From Chrysogorgia sp. JL179-B06 (Eukaryota > Cnidaria > Anthozoa > Scleralcyonacea > Chrysogorgiidae): DNA of 64,000 nt. This document shows, piece by piece, positions 33,340 through 44,230 of the stretch (position 1 is its first letter; every line of letters starts with the position of its first letter). The stretch is taken from the NCBI GenBank assembly GCA_035772405.1, contig JAYKKM010000469.1:2110001-2174000 (forward strand). The letters run 5' to 3'. The notes under the pieces were generated by a model that was not told the DNA's origin, ran no database searches, and saw only the letters and a list, made by a program, of their open reading frames with translations. A program made the translations under genes and the position numbers.

Positions 33340-33874
33340 AATAACACTTAAAATGACAGAGTAACATCTTCTGTAGTTTTTCGTTTCCTTGCTTCGTTCT
33401 TGAGATTTTTCAGTTTGTATTATATGCAAATGACAATGGTGCATGCATAATGACTTATCTGAGGTTATATATCTTTGTTATTATCACACAAAATCACTTG
33501 AAATTCTACAAGTTCCATGTTTTTGGAAATACTCACGCACATGCTTCATTCAAATTAAATTTGGTTTTATATTCGCAAAGATAAATAACCTTCTCCGATA
33601 AGTCATTATGCACGTGTACGTCACACCATTGTCATTTGCATATTACACAAACTAAAATATCTCAAGAACGAAGCAAGGAAACGAAAAACCTCAAAAGATG
33701 TCCCTCGGACAAAAATTGGCGGACAAAAATTGGGCGACTTTGGGGTTAAATTTCTTGTGATAGAATGTTTGTTGTTCATTGTTTTGGCAAATGCGGACAT
33801 TTATTAACCTAAAATGTGTTCTGTAACAAAAAAATGCCAGGAAACGTAATGTGATATTTCGTCGAAGGGGCACT
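33340..33874. mobile_element. Palindromic MITE related to the AGTGCC family
   Basis: 33375-33450 (TTTTTCGTTTCCTTGCTTCG) is inverted at about 33700-33625, and the right terminus GGGGCACT is followed by TTAA at 33875-33878. A matching left terminus was not found, so the left end is approximate. Confidence 0.65.
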
Positions 33875-33876
33875 TT

Positions 33877-34012
33877 AAGCCTAGTTTTCACTGGCGATAT
33901 AAGCATAACGACATATACGCAAGTGCAGTTACCACTTCATGGCAGGTTAATCCATTTAACTGCGCTTGCGTATGTCGTTATGCTAATGCTGCTGGTGAAA
34001 CCTAGGCTTTAC
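33877..34012. mobile_element. ~135-bp palindromic MITE
   Basis: Ends AAGCCTAG(T/G)TTTCAC are inverted. Inside, GCATAACGACATA(T)ACGCAAG is inverted as CTTGCGTATGTCGTTATGC. It abuts the TTAA of the preceding MITE. Confidence 0.75.
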
Positions 34013-34013
34013 T

Positions 34014-34620
34014 GCACTCCCGATGGTTTTATATCCAATGCGAAAAAGACGCTAAATTCTATAATTAAATCACTTGTGTTTATTCACAACCCTTACCTAA
34101 CATTAAGCACTTTTTAATTTGAAAGTGCCAAAGATTATAAATATATATAAAAAGCTCAAACATGTAAAAAGCTAAACACATGATATAGACACTATAAACT
34201 CTAAATTTCTATCTACTTAGTAATCAAAGGACATTGGCAACAAAAAATAACTACTTTTTATATCGAAGTATACGACTTAGTCCAAATATAATAGTTTGAC
34301 GCTATGAAAATACTCGTAACACATTTCTGAAAAGTTGAATAAATTATGCCAAAATACCGCCATTTTGAATAGGAGCGTGACATCACGTGACGTCATGTGC
34401 TGGTATTGTATTTCGTACTGTTGTGAAATATATCAACTTCAATGTGTCGAAAAATACTTAAGAATACTTCCATAGACAATGTTTCGACGATGTGTCCTTC
34501 AGAGCACACGTCGTCCGACAACTCATTTATGGCAATACGCAAGTACCGTATTTCAAAGTTAGTTTATTAGTTTACTGCGAACTAATTACGAGCGTTTTTA
34601 CAACCTTATAATATTATATT
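34014..34620. other. No recognised gene
   Basis: AT-rich DNA with no recognisable gene or repeat. Confidence 0.5.
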
Positions 34621-34621
34621 T

Positions 34622-35123
34622 CGCAAAGTGAAAAGGTGGTAAACTGCCAAGATTTTTAGTAACGAAATACTGACGTTTCGAGCGGATCCCTTCATCAGAG
34701 TAAGACGAGATGAAATAAAATAAATAGGGCTTATATATATGACAAAAGGGTGTCACAAGTAGAAAGTAGCCAATCAAATGCACGGGAGATAAACAAACTA
34801 GTAATTAATGAGATGCGAAAAGTTAAATCATTTGCTATTTTTACAGTCGATCAGCAAACAGATTGAGGGGGAGGGAGAAATGACAGGTCCAATATGCAAG
34901 GCGATTAGGCGATAGTAAAGCGGTAAGAAACAAAAACTTGAAAAGGAATGAAAGTGCATTAACTTTTCGCATCTCATTAATTATTAGTTTGTTTATCTCC
35001 CGTTTATAAGCCCTATTTATTTTATTTCATCTCGTCTTACTCTGAAGAAGGGCTCCGCTCGAAACGTCAGTATTTCGTCACTAAAAATCTTGGCAGTTTA
35101 CCACCTTTTACCACTTTGCTATT
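34622..35123. mobile_element. Inverted pair of Penelope-like terminal repeats
   Basis: About 34622-34830 is inverted at about 35123-34960 (GGTGGTAAACTGCCAAGATT and on to GAGATGCGAAAAGTTAA); the right arm lacks about 50 bp. Each arm contains a CTGA(T/A)GAAGGG(A/C)TCCGCTCGAAAC-type motif, at 34698-34675 (minus) and 35042-35065 (plus). These motifs resemble those in Penelope-like element repeats and, in part, hammerhead ribozyme cores. No RT or GIY-YIG endonuclease remains. Confidence 0.55.
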
Positions 35124-35193
35124 TATACAAAACACTGTCTACGCAGCACTCTACTTTTTTACTACTCTCGAATATTATATTTCGGCTATTTAA

Positions 35194-35744
35194 AGGGGCA
35201 AGCTACTTTAAATGTTATGTTCGCGAACCCATGATGTAATAATGGGTCTATGTATAACATGCTCTAAACAAATAGCATACAGATGCCCTCCAAGGCAAAA
35301 ACATGAATGTAAAAAAACCCCTGCAAAGCTGAAAACCATCTTTGAATGCTATCTAGTCAAAAATTAAGCATCAAGAATTGGTCATTTTAACTTGTAAAAT
35401 AGATTACATCCCTGATAAAAATTGAGTGTTCTATACCAAATTTGGTATTAACAAATAAGATCTTATTTGTTGCTATGGCAACAAAATACAGTGTAACACC
35501 AAAAGCTTTCATTAATTTGTTGACTGGGATGTAATCTATTTTACAAGTTAAAATGACCAATTCTTGATGCTTAGTTTTTGACTAGATAGCATCCAAAGAT
35601 GGTTTTCAGCTTTGCAGGGTTTTTTTACATTTATGTTTTTGCCTGGGAGGGCATCTGTAATGCTATTTGTTTAGAGCATGTTATACATAAACCCATTATT
35701 ACATCATGGGTTCGCGAACATAAAATTTAAGGTAGCTTGCCCCC
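35194..35744. mobile_element. TTAA-flanked 551-bp palindromic MITE
   Basis: TTAA at 35190-35193 and 35745-35748. Ends (A/G)GGGGCAAGCTAC are inverted, and the arms are complementary almost to the centre (TTCGCGAACCCATGATGTAA and TAGATTACATCCC in both). No coding capacity. Confidence 0.85.
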
Positions 35745-35900
35745 TTAAGTCACATACTTTGATATAAAAGGTTTATAAAAAGGTTATTTTTTGTTGCAAA
35801 TTTCCTTTAGGTAAAAATACCATACGTAGTATTTTTTCCAAATCCCACACATCGTCCTGCGTGGTACTACCAATAAACAACAGCATTTTTACTTTCTTAA

Positions 35901-36347
35901 TTGGGGAACTGCACCCAAAAAATAAATTACTTTTAAATAATTAAGTATAGTGTTTAGAAATGTTAATAGTTTTACGGTATCTGCTCTTGTACTCGAGAAA
36001 TAACGTTTTCATTCTCGTATTTTATGCTTCTGGACGGCGCCATCTGTTTGCTCGACGGCTCAGACTGATGTTCAGCGGGGTTTTTTCAATTTGACGTCAT
36101 CGAGTGCAAGGAACAAAAGACAAGCACTCAATGCCGTCAAAATTTAAAAGAAAACCACAGTTGTACTTCAACCTGAGCCGTCGAGCGAAATCGAAAATGG
36201 CGGCGTCCAAAAGCATAAAATACGAGAATGAAAACGCTATTTCTCGAGTACATAAGCAGATACCGTAAAACTATTAACATTTTTAAACATTATATACAAA
36301 AAGGCCTTTTATTTAAAAGTAATTTGTTTTTTGACTACAGTTCCCCT
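35901..36347. mobile_element. TTAA-flanked 447-bp palindromic MITE
   Basis: TTAA at 35897-35900 and 36348-36351. Ends GGGGAACTG(C/T)A are inverted. Arms share TACTCGAGAAATA(A/G)CGTTTTC and GACGGCTCAG. The interior includes ACGTCA-type words. No coding capacity. Confidence 0.8.
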
Positions 36348-36389
36348 TTAACAATATTTTCTAATGAGTAAAATTGATTGAAAAGTTAT

Positions 36390-36735
36390 TCACACGCTAA
36401 ATTGGTCAAGCTACTTCGGATTATTTCACGATAATCACCTACATTGTTTAGGCAAAATGGCTGCCACCCGATTTGTCAGTGTGACAGATGAGGAAATAAC
36501 CAATTTTGAAGAAAAGGCTATTCCAAAAAGATCACCTGCATTGTATTTATATACTCAGTGTCGGTGAATAGTGTGGATATTTACCTCGCCGCTTCGCCGC
36601 TCGGTAAATATCCACCACTATTTACCTCCACTTCGGTGAATAATTGTTAAATAACATTCGTTCTCGAAGAATCAATGAAAAATCACTTGTGTTTGGCGAA
36701 ATATTCATAATACCGTGCTACGCACTCGTGGTATT
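36390..36735. repeat. Dispersed repeat, inverted relative to 26975-27300
   Basis: CAAGCTACTTCGGATTATTT through GTGAATAATTGTTAAATA matches the opposite strand of 27020-27290. A local fold GGTAAATATCCAC / GTGGATATTTACC lies around 36570-36615. Confidence 0.65.
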
Positions 36736-37085
36736 ATGAATATAGGGACTTTAGGCAAATAGAACGGTGAAGGTGTTAGATAACTATAGCTTCAATTTTG
36801 TCTAACAAACAAACCAAGGATAATTAAAGTTAAAATGAAGTGTGGATGTGATTTCTTCGAGCTCATACAAGCTTCTCAACTTTTAAAGCATTTGTAATTA
36901 GTGAATCGACGTAAAATATAACCACGCGGTTTTGACGCCTCAAAGGTTTACGTGGTCTCAGGAACGTTGTATGCTCGGCGACGGCGTGTGTAGAGCGATG
37001 GTAGCGTTGTGTGTTGTATATATATATATGTACACTGATGTAGTGAATGTGGAAGCTTGGAGTAGACAGATGATACATGGATCGT
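36736..37085. other. No recognised gene
   Basis: No gene recognised. A short TA run lies at about 37018-37030. Confidence 0.5.
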
Positions 37086-37089
37086 TAAG

Positions 37090-37530
37090 CTCCTGAGTCT
37101 CGTACAGGAATCGAACCTGTAACCTTCTGATTGCATGCCGGTGAGACCCTCTAACCATTGAGCTAACCTTAAAGTGCCTATCTCACGTTTGAGGATTTTA
37201 CATATTCGAAATATTTGGGTCTTCCTGAGCAAAATAATATATCTTGTCAGCCGAAAATTTCATCTTCATGGAATTTTTGGCTGTTAAAGTTATCGGATGT
37301 GATGTCACAAGAGGCATTTTTGTGGCAAGTAACAAAAGAAAACTGGTTTGGAATGCCACTTGTGACATCACATCCGGTAACTTTGACAGCGAAAAACACC
37401 ATGAAGATGAAATTTTCGGCTGACAATATATATTATGATTTTGCTCAGGAAGACCCAAATATTACGAATATCTAAAATCCCCAAACGTGAGATAGGCACT
37501 TTAAGGCTTAATCGCTCTCCATCTGAGTCT
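37090..37530 (-). mobile_element. tRNA-derived SINE split by a TTAA MITE
   Basis: The minus strand at 37165-37095 reads TTAGCTCAATGGTTAGAGGG (A box), ending in GGTTCGATTCCTGTACGAGA (B box). The sequence upstream of the A box is cut by the MITE and resumes at 37505 (GGCTTAATCGCTC). A tRNA-like internal promoter is kept, but the copy is disrupted. Confidence 0.7.
37173..37500. mobile_element. TTAA-flanked palindromic MITE in a SINE
   Basis: TTAA at 37169-37172 and 37501-37504; ends AGTGCCTATCTCACGTTT are inverted, and the arms are complementary almost throughout. Because it is palindromic, both strands give similar MGLPEQN.. peptides, which are not genes. Confidence 0.9.
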
Positions 37531-37574
37531 CGTTACAATGATGTACTGGTTCGATTTATACATGCACTGCCTAT

Positions 37575-37740
37575 ATATGCGGCAGTCACTATAAATTAGT
37601 AATTATTGGGTGTGTTTACACAGTAATTAGTAATTACAGGTTCGATTCCTGTCAAGGACTCAGAAACATTTTCTGAGGATTTGAGCTTACATGTACCACA
37701 CACCCAATAATTACCGATTACAGTGACTTTCAATAAAAAA
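37575..37740 (+). mobile_element. SINE fragment within an inverted repeat
   Basis: The B-box-like GGTTCGATTCCTGTCAAGG at about 37639-37657 is followed by CTCAGAAACATTTTCTGAGG as in the other SINEs. The flanks TAATTATTGGGTGTGT (37601) and ACACACCCAATAATTA (about 37697) are inverted. Confidence 0.6.
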
Positions 37741-38224
37741 ATCGCAATTGTGTTTGGCGAAATATTCATAACACTGTGCTACGCACATTTATAAAATAAC
37801 ATGTATGCTACGCGGGCTCAGATAGATCGATAAAGCCATCCAAACACGGAAATCTCCCACAAAATATTTCCTTAAGTTTTGCTGCTCGTTCTCTTGTATT
37901 ATTTTATAAAAGAAATATCTCAAGGTTTTTCCGTGTTTGAATAATGTGATCCAAAGACTTGGGAAGTTGTTCGACTTTCCAAAAGCTAAAAAACACTTGC
38001 CAGCGGCTCGTGTTTTTTACGCGATCACAGTATCCAAACACGGAAATCACTGGAAAAATCGAACCTCTTCCGTAGTATGTAAAAATTATGTAATATATGT
38101 ATGTCAATTTACTGTAAATCATAATTTACAGGATCAATGTACCTTTCCATAGTATGTAAATTTTTCCAACGTATGTAAAAATACTGTAAATAAATTAGCT
38201 TTATGTTGTCAATACGATGTAAAA

Positions 38225-38612
38225 ACCATGGAAATTTAATTAGAAACCTGTAGATCATGTAAAAACTGAAGAAATAAATAGAACAAATCCTGTAATAACT
38301 ATGGAAACTAATGAGACAGATGCTGTCAAAACTATGGAAATAAATGTGGCAGATCCTGTAAAAACTATGGAAACAAATGGTAGATTATGTAAAAACTATG
38401 AAAATAAATATGACAGATCCTGTAGAAACTATGGAAATATAAAGAACAAATCCTGTAAAAACTATGGAAATATAAAGAACAAATCCTCTAGAAACTATGG
38501 AAATAAATAAGACAGATCATGTAAAAACTATGGAAATAAATATTACACATCCTGTAAAAACTATAGAAATATAAAGGACAAATCCTCTAGAAACTATGGA
38601 AATAATATCAAT
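38225..38612. repeat. Degenerate ~34-bp minisatellite
   Basis: Roughly eleven copies of a unit containing ACAGATCCTGTAAAAACTAT and GGAAATAAAT, with length and base variation. Confidence 0.85.
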
Positions 38613-38644
38613 CGAACCAGTACATCATTGTAACCTTCGTTTAG

Positions 38645-38765
38645 ATTCGGTAGTTCAATGGTTAGAGCGTCTCACCGGTAATCAGAAGGTTACAGGTTCT
38701 ATCCCTGCCCAGGGCTCAGAAATATTCTCTAAAGATTTGAACTTGACTATCGACTATGATCCATT
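38645..38765 (+). mobile_element. tRNA-derived SINE
   Basis: A box TAGTTCAATGGTTAGAGCGT and B-box-like GGTTCTATCCCTGCCC (about 38650-38707), then GGCTCAGAAATATTCTCT and ACTTGACTATCGACTATGAT. Interrupted at 38779 by the TTAA MITE. Confidence 0.65.
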
Positions 38766-38782
38766 TGTATCGTTGCCGTTAA

Positions 38783-39248
38783 AGTGCCCCTAACCTCAAA
38801 ATATTTTATTGTCTTATTTGGAAGAACTTTAGTTTTAAAATGATAAAGTAACTTCTTTTGAAGATTTTCACTTCTTCGCTTTCTTTTTGAGATATATCAG
38901 TTTGTTTGATATGCAAATATCTGGAATTTCGTCACACACCAGAGAATGTTATATATCTTTGCGTTCATGAAATAAAAACACTAAAGTGTGAATAACACGT
39001 GTGTGCGTTTCTCCCAGAACACCAAACTTCTCGATTTTAAAGTATTTCGTTCGAGAATGAAAGAGATATACACATTTCTCCAATAAGTCATTATGCATGT
39101 GTGACGAAATTCCAGACATTTGCATATCAAACAAACTGATATATCTCAAAAAGAAAGCAAAGAAACGAAAATCTTCAAAAGAAGTTACTTTATCATTTTA
39201 AAAGTTCTTCCAAACAAGACAATAAAACATTTTGAGGTTATGGGCACT
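38783..39248. mobile_element. TTAA-flanked palindromic MITE (AGTGCC family), copy 2
   Basis: TTAA at 38779-38782 and 39249-39252; ends AGTGCCC are inverted. The arms are complementary over most of the length (GATAAAGTAACTTCTTTTGA, ATATCAGTTTGTTTGATATG). It lacks the 48-bp insert seen in copy 1. It lies 340 bp downstream of the iRhom stop codon and may sit in its 3' UTR; its left arm supplies AATAAA on the minus strand at 38810-38805. Confidence 0.9.
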
Positions 39249-39588
39249 TTAATCTTGTCCGATAAATGCCGAACCATTCATCATCTTTGTTTTTGGTGAT
39301 AAATTCAATTGAAAGACAATTTCGCAGTTTCTTTCAATGATAAAAATACAAGTTTCTTATCCAACCGTCACGTATTAATTCTCGTTTGTTTAAGGTTCCT
39401 ATTTAGCCAAACACACGCGCATTTTTCATCAATATTTCTTTGCACATGTTCTTGTTATTCTCTATACTACAATTATCGACTTGTCCAGGCCGTCGTCGGG
39501 CCTCGTTTCCATGGTACGCGACGTCGTCATCGCAAAGATCTACAGTATCATTACTAGGTCTGGTATTGAACGAACTCATTCTCGGGCT

Positions 39589-40023
39589 TCATGAACTTCT
39601 GGGATTCAAGCCGCGACCCATAAGAGCCGGTGAACAAAAGTCCTCAGTGAAAGGAATACAGTTGAGATAGTGACAGGCCGAACACGTGGTCTCTTGGTCG
39701 ACGAAGAAAACGATGCACAAGGTGACGAATATGGCGACGGTGAGACCGAGGGAGGCGACGATCTGAATCATCTTTCGTCGACGGTCCCACTTTCCAAAAG
39801 TAAGGTAAGGGAGGAAGGCAAACCCAAAGAGAGTGCCAAACATCAGGCCTCCAAGATGAGCAAAGTTGTCGACCCACGGGAAACAGCCAATCAAAAGCAG
39901 CAATAAGGTGAGAACGAGCAGTTTCACGACACTCTCCAACGGTTTCTTGACGATTTGCCAATTTTGAATGAGCTCGACTGATAAGCAAGCAAGGATTGCG
40001 AATAACGCACCGGAAGGTCCAAC
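39589..40023 (-). CDS. iRhom: iRhom (inactive rhomboid) terminal coding exon
   Basis: The 144-residue reading starts VGPSGALFAILACLSVELIQ, continues to PWVDNFAHLGGLMFGTLFGF and AFLPYLTFGKWDRR, and ends after YLNCIPFTEDFCSPA with a stop at 39591-39589. This is the C-terminal part of the rhomboid membrane core of iRhoms, ER pseudoproteases that in animals control trafficking of ADAM17-type sheddases and EGF-family ligands. GPSG has the iRhom-specific proline before the would-be catalytic serine; the TM6 His (NFAH) is kept. Four hydrophobic segments are visible. The acceptor is AAACAAG after a pyrimidine-rich tract (AG at 40025-40024), phase 0. Frames extending upstream of 40023 are intron read-through. 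Confidence 0.92.
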   Translation of the reverse strand, partial: VGPSGALFAILACLSVELIQNWQIVKKPLESVVKLLVLTLLLLLIGCFPWVDNFAHLGGLMFGTLFGFAFLPYLTFGKWDRRRKMIQIVASLGLTVAIFVTLCIVFFVDQETTCSACHYLNCIPFTEDFCSPALMGRGLNPRSS

Positions 40024-41490
40024 CTTGTTTGGAAAAACAACACAAAGAAATGACGAAACCATTGGTTCATTGAAAGGACCGAAAAATATTGCGGCTTGTA
40101 CGTTTAACGACCACAATGCTTTGCGCATGGTAAACATTGTATCTTGAAGATGGTACACTGTAAGAGGGAAGCTCTTAAAAAGATAAAACACTGCAAGAGG
40201 GAAGCTCTTATCACTTAATTCATGTCGGCAAGTCAAACAATGTCTAACTATCATTACGGAGCGTTCATTATATATTTATGGCGCAGGGGTTGGTACCGAA
40301 GAGAAACAAGTTGAAACCAAAAAAAAAGGTGTTGACCAACCTTTCAAACACTGAATTTTTCTTCTACCCAACCATCACTAGATGATGCAAAAATATACAT
40401 GTTATACTACATGTATATCATATATGTATATACGCCCTTTCCTACTGTCCCGTCGTTGCTCTTATCATAACCTTTAGATATTTATCTGATATTTAGAGTG
40501 TTAAATATTGGTTCATATAGTACGAGATCATTACAATATTCTAAGGAAGTTAAAGTTTGTGTTACTGTTTATAAACATGAAAATATGTCTATCTAAAATA
40601 TTATTTAACAAGATGTTTTATTATACATTCAAACTTCATTCTCGTTTCTTATTGGTCAACATACTCCAGTGAATTCTTAATGTACGGCAGGCGCGACGTC
40701 ATTTCCGTCGAATACTGTGAATTATTACACGGAGGTGTCCAAAAAAATATTGAACGCTGATGACGTCACTAAGACAAAGCGCGCGAAAATTACAAAATAA
40801 AAAATGGCTTTCCAGACTGTCACTTTGTTTGTGTATTTTTAGTAAGACTATTTTGAACAATGAATAATAACACAATTATTGGATTCGGCTTACGCATGAT
40901 ATCAAGAATTATCCAGACCTCGGTCAATGTTATACGCCTCAGCCTTCGGCAGATAACATTGCCCTCGGTCTGATAATTCTTGATATCATGCTCAGCCTCA
41001 TCCAATGATTGTATATTATTATAACCATAGATTTATTTTATTTTATTTCTTTTGTTTTAAAATGTGTTACCCGATATTTATAATGCAACAAAAAAATCTT
41101 ACCCAACCTTTTACCGCCAACAATTTGGCTTACCCAACCCATTTCTCTTCGGTATCAACCCCAGCCATAAATAACGAACGCTGCATTAGAGGTCATTTCG
41201 TGAAGACACCATCTTTCTCGGTAGCGTGACGAAACGTAAAGTATGAAGTAGTAGTTTGTGTTCTAAATTACGGGAAAATCTCAAACTCGTTCACAGGTCA
41301 ACGAGGTTTGGGAAAATCTTCGACAACTGATTCATTTTAGCATAGATAAGCGACAAATAGCCACAGTCAACTAATGTTAAACTATATAACGTTGTCCCAT
41401 AAAGTGGCCACGCGCTAAGTTCCGACTTCATTTTCTGAAAAATAGTTACTTGATCCAGTCTCTATTTAATGATGCGCGGTTGTGGCTTAC
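40024..41490 (-). other. iRhom intron
   Basis: The donor GTAAGC (41490-41485) follows the codon GAG and the acceptor is AG at 40025-40024, phase 0. The intron is 1467 bp and more than half of it is the transposon at 40262-41178. Confidence 0.88.
40262..41178. mobile_element. TGGTTGGG-family non-autonomous transposon in iRhom intron
   Basis: The left end GCGTTCATTATATATTTATGG and, inverted, right end GCGTTCGTTATTTATGGCTG continue into GGGGTTG(G/A)TACCGAAGAGAAA on both sides. Interior segments match the broken copy at 13159-14918. The ends share the TTTATGGC..CCGAAGAGAAA layout with the MITEs at 16331 and 44041, suggesting one mobilising system. No transposase seen. Confidence 0.75.
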
Positions 41491-41644
41491 CTCGGGTTGA
41501 TACGGCGTGATGGTAGCGCTTAGTAGATTCCCGCCAATGCCACTGAACACATAAATTATAGCTATCCTGTGCCAGCCGGCCATTTTCTCCATGTCTTTCA
41601 GAATAGTGAAGTGAAAGGCAAGAGTGACGAGCAAATGAATTATT
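41491..41644 (-). CDS. iRhom: iRhom internal coding exon
   Basis: 154 bp. The first base completes a Gly codon with the upstream exon, then [40 protein letters not shown] and [11 protein letters not shown] follow. This covers an early rhomboid transmembrane helix and the next one; the [13 protein letters not shown] block is diagnostic of iRhoms. The donor is GAG|GTAAGC and joins in phase 0 to VGPSG of the terminal exon. The acceptor CATATAG (AG at 41646-41645) follows a T-rich tract. There is no internal start; this is one middle exon. Confidence 0.92.
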
Positions 41645-41688
41645 CTATATGGGTTATAAAAAAAACAGGAACGCTTAAACGTATACTG

Positions 41689-41689
<1 letters not shown>

Positions 41690-41778
<89 letters not shown>

Positions 41779-41798
41779 ATATATATATTATATATATA
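41690..41798. repeat. (TA)n microsatellite
   Basis: TA repeats with TATTATA interruptions at the right; lies about 45 bp upstream of the acceptor of the 41644 exon on the minus strand. Confidence 0.95.
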
Positions 41799-42689
41799 TC
41801 GATCCTGTAACTGAGGATTTGAGATTAACAATATTACCAGACGTACACAGTTCCCATGGTTACACATCAGTTTCCAGACTCTTTTATTCATAAAATGACA
41901 TTATACTACTTTGTCATGTTGCACAAAATTTCAATGTTCAGCAATATTTCATGTTAAACAATGAGCAAATATGCACACCAAAAATAAAATTAAAAAACCG
42001 TCACGGTATGAAATAAATAACTTCTGATTTTATGTTTGAGAGGGTCTGGAAACTTAAATAAAAATCTTTGCTAGCAATGTTTGACTTGATGGTTTCTATC
42101 TATGTTGCCAAGATTCACATGATTTGGTAAAATAATTTTGAAGATAAACTGGATTACACAGTAAATCAAATCTGAATATCTCCAGAATGGATTGAGATAT
42201 AGAAGTGTGTTAAACAACATTGTCCCTTGCTTTAAAGAGTTCATTTCAATAAGATAAACTTAATGTTCATTTCATACACACTTTAACACTTTCCCCTCTT
42301 TGTTCTATTGATATCTCTGGAAATAACCATAACTGTTGCGAAAGCTATACATTTCTAAAAGCCCAATTAACTGGCTTATTAGTGCTTTTAAATTCCCCCG
42401 TTTAAATTAGTGCTTTAAAATTCCCCGAACAAGATACATTATGTTAATATAAATTAGCATTAATTATCATAAATCAGAATTAAAAACTACGCCCGCGTAG
42501 CATCATGAAAATTCAAAATGCCACCAATCGCAGAGTTGTTTATGAAATCAAATCAAACTTGACGTGTGAGTGGATCTCATGTGCCTGGCACTTGTCGAGT
42601 TTCAATTTTTAATCTTGCGTTACCGTGTTCCTTGTTTTTCGATTCACGACTTTGTGGGTCTTGTACGACCGATTTTGACCGGGCCAGAC

Positions 42690-43140
42690 AGGAAAGATTT
42701 AATCTCGTATTACTCTTATGAAGGGCTCCGCTCGAATCGTCAGTACTTCGTTACTAAAAATCTTGGCAGTTTACCAACTTTTCACTTTGATAAAGATTTA
42801 AGTTCCTTGATCCAATATTATGCCGACAAAATCGGGGTGACGTCATTCAATATTTATCTTATAAATACCCGCTCTATTTTTCAGTTTACCAGCAGATGTA
42901 GCACTTGATATTAAGTTGTCTGCCGAAATACATTGTGCTTCTTTTTAGTTTAAATATGTTTACTCTACTTCTTTCTTAACTCTAGTCTCTAACTCTGCTA
43001 AGTTTTGAACAGTTGTTGTAAGAACTATCCAACATTGCCATTCACCATGGTAAATGCATTTTTCAAAGCAATATTTAAATTTGTCACCACGACTACATCG
43101 TTATTTGATCTATTTGTATTTCTACACTGTCTACGCAGAA
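42690..43140 (+). mobile_element. Penelope-like remnant in iRhom intron
   Basis: ATGAAGGGCTCCGCTCGAAT, then TACTAAAAATCTTGGCAGTT, match the right arm of the 34622-35123 element. A further shared word ACACTGTCTACGCAG occurs at about 43123 and about 35142. No protein domain remains. Confidence 0.5.
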
Positions 43141-43163
43141 CAACATTTTTTATGTGATCTTAC

Positions 43164-43264
43164 CCTGCATGTAGGAACAATGAGAGCCATAATCGATATA
43201 TTTGATCCGGACTTTCGGGGTTAAGGAAAGGAAGAAGACCACAGGTAGCACCGAGACAATCCAC
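43164..43264 (-). CDS. iRhom: iRhom internal coding exon (most upstream visible)
   Basis: 101 bp encoding [20 protein letters not shown] then [13 protein letters not shown] plus the first two bases of a Gly codon. The [25 protein letters not shown] block is the conserved end of the iRhom homology domain leading into the rhomboid core; its paired cysteines belong to the luminal cysteine-rich region. The acceptor TTCTCCTTCAG ends at 43265 and the donor is CATGCAGG|GTAAGA. Phases agree with the next exon (GG + A = Gly). The exon carries no start codon; the N-terminal cytoplasmic tail, first TM and most of the luminal domain must be encoded upstream. Confidence 0.92.
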
Positions 43265-43311
43265 CTGAAGGAGAAAAGTATGGAGATTTGTATATGGAGA
43301 TCGTTCTTATT

Positions 43312-44040
<729 letters not shown>

Positions 44041-44230
44041 ACGGACCGATCATTACTTATGGCCCGGGTGGGGGCCGAAGAGAAAATGGTTGGGTAATTG
44101 AAAATTCTAAGACTTAAATGGTTGGGTAAAAAATCACTTCTCTGAATGGTTGGGTAGAAAAATTTTCTTGACTATTTACATAAAAAATTTAAAAGTTCAT
44201 CATTAAAAATTGGAATGTCGTCATCAATTC
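44041..44230 (+). mobile_element. Left half of a TGGTTGGG-type MITE flanking the satellite
   Basis: CGATCATTACTTATGGCC, GGCCGAAGAGAAAATGGTTG and TGACTATTTACAT(A)AAAAA follow in the same order as the intact MITE at 16331-16760, down to CGTCATCAATTCTCCTT. The homology ends exactly as the 36-bp repeats begin. The right half of the element is not in the window. Confidence 0.85.

Larger units (their letters stand above)
41645..43163 (-). other. iRhom intron
   Basis: The donor GTAAGA (43163-43158) interrupts a Gly codon after GG (phase 2) and the acceptor is AG at 41646-41645. It contains a (TA)n tract near its 3' end and a Penelope-like remnant near its 5' end; the DNA between (41800-42690) has no recognised feature. 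Confidence 0.88.

Noticed and set aside
37198..37475. Nearly identical MGLPEQN.. peptides on both strands
   Set aside because: Result of the palindromic MITE being read in both directions.
39670..39906. 78-codon plus-strand frame opposite the iRhom exon
   Set aside because: Antisense shadow of the conserved iRhom coding exon.
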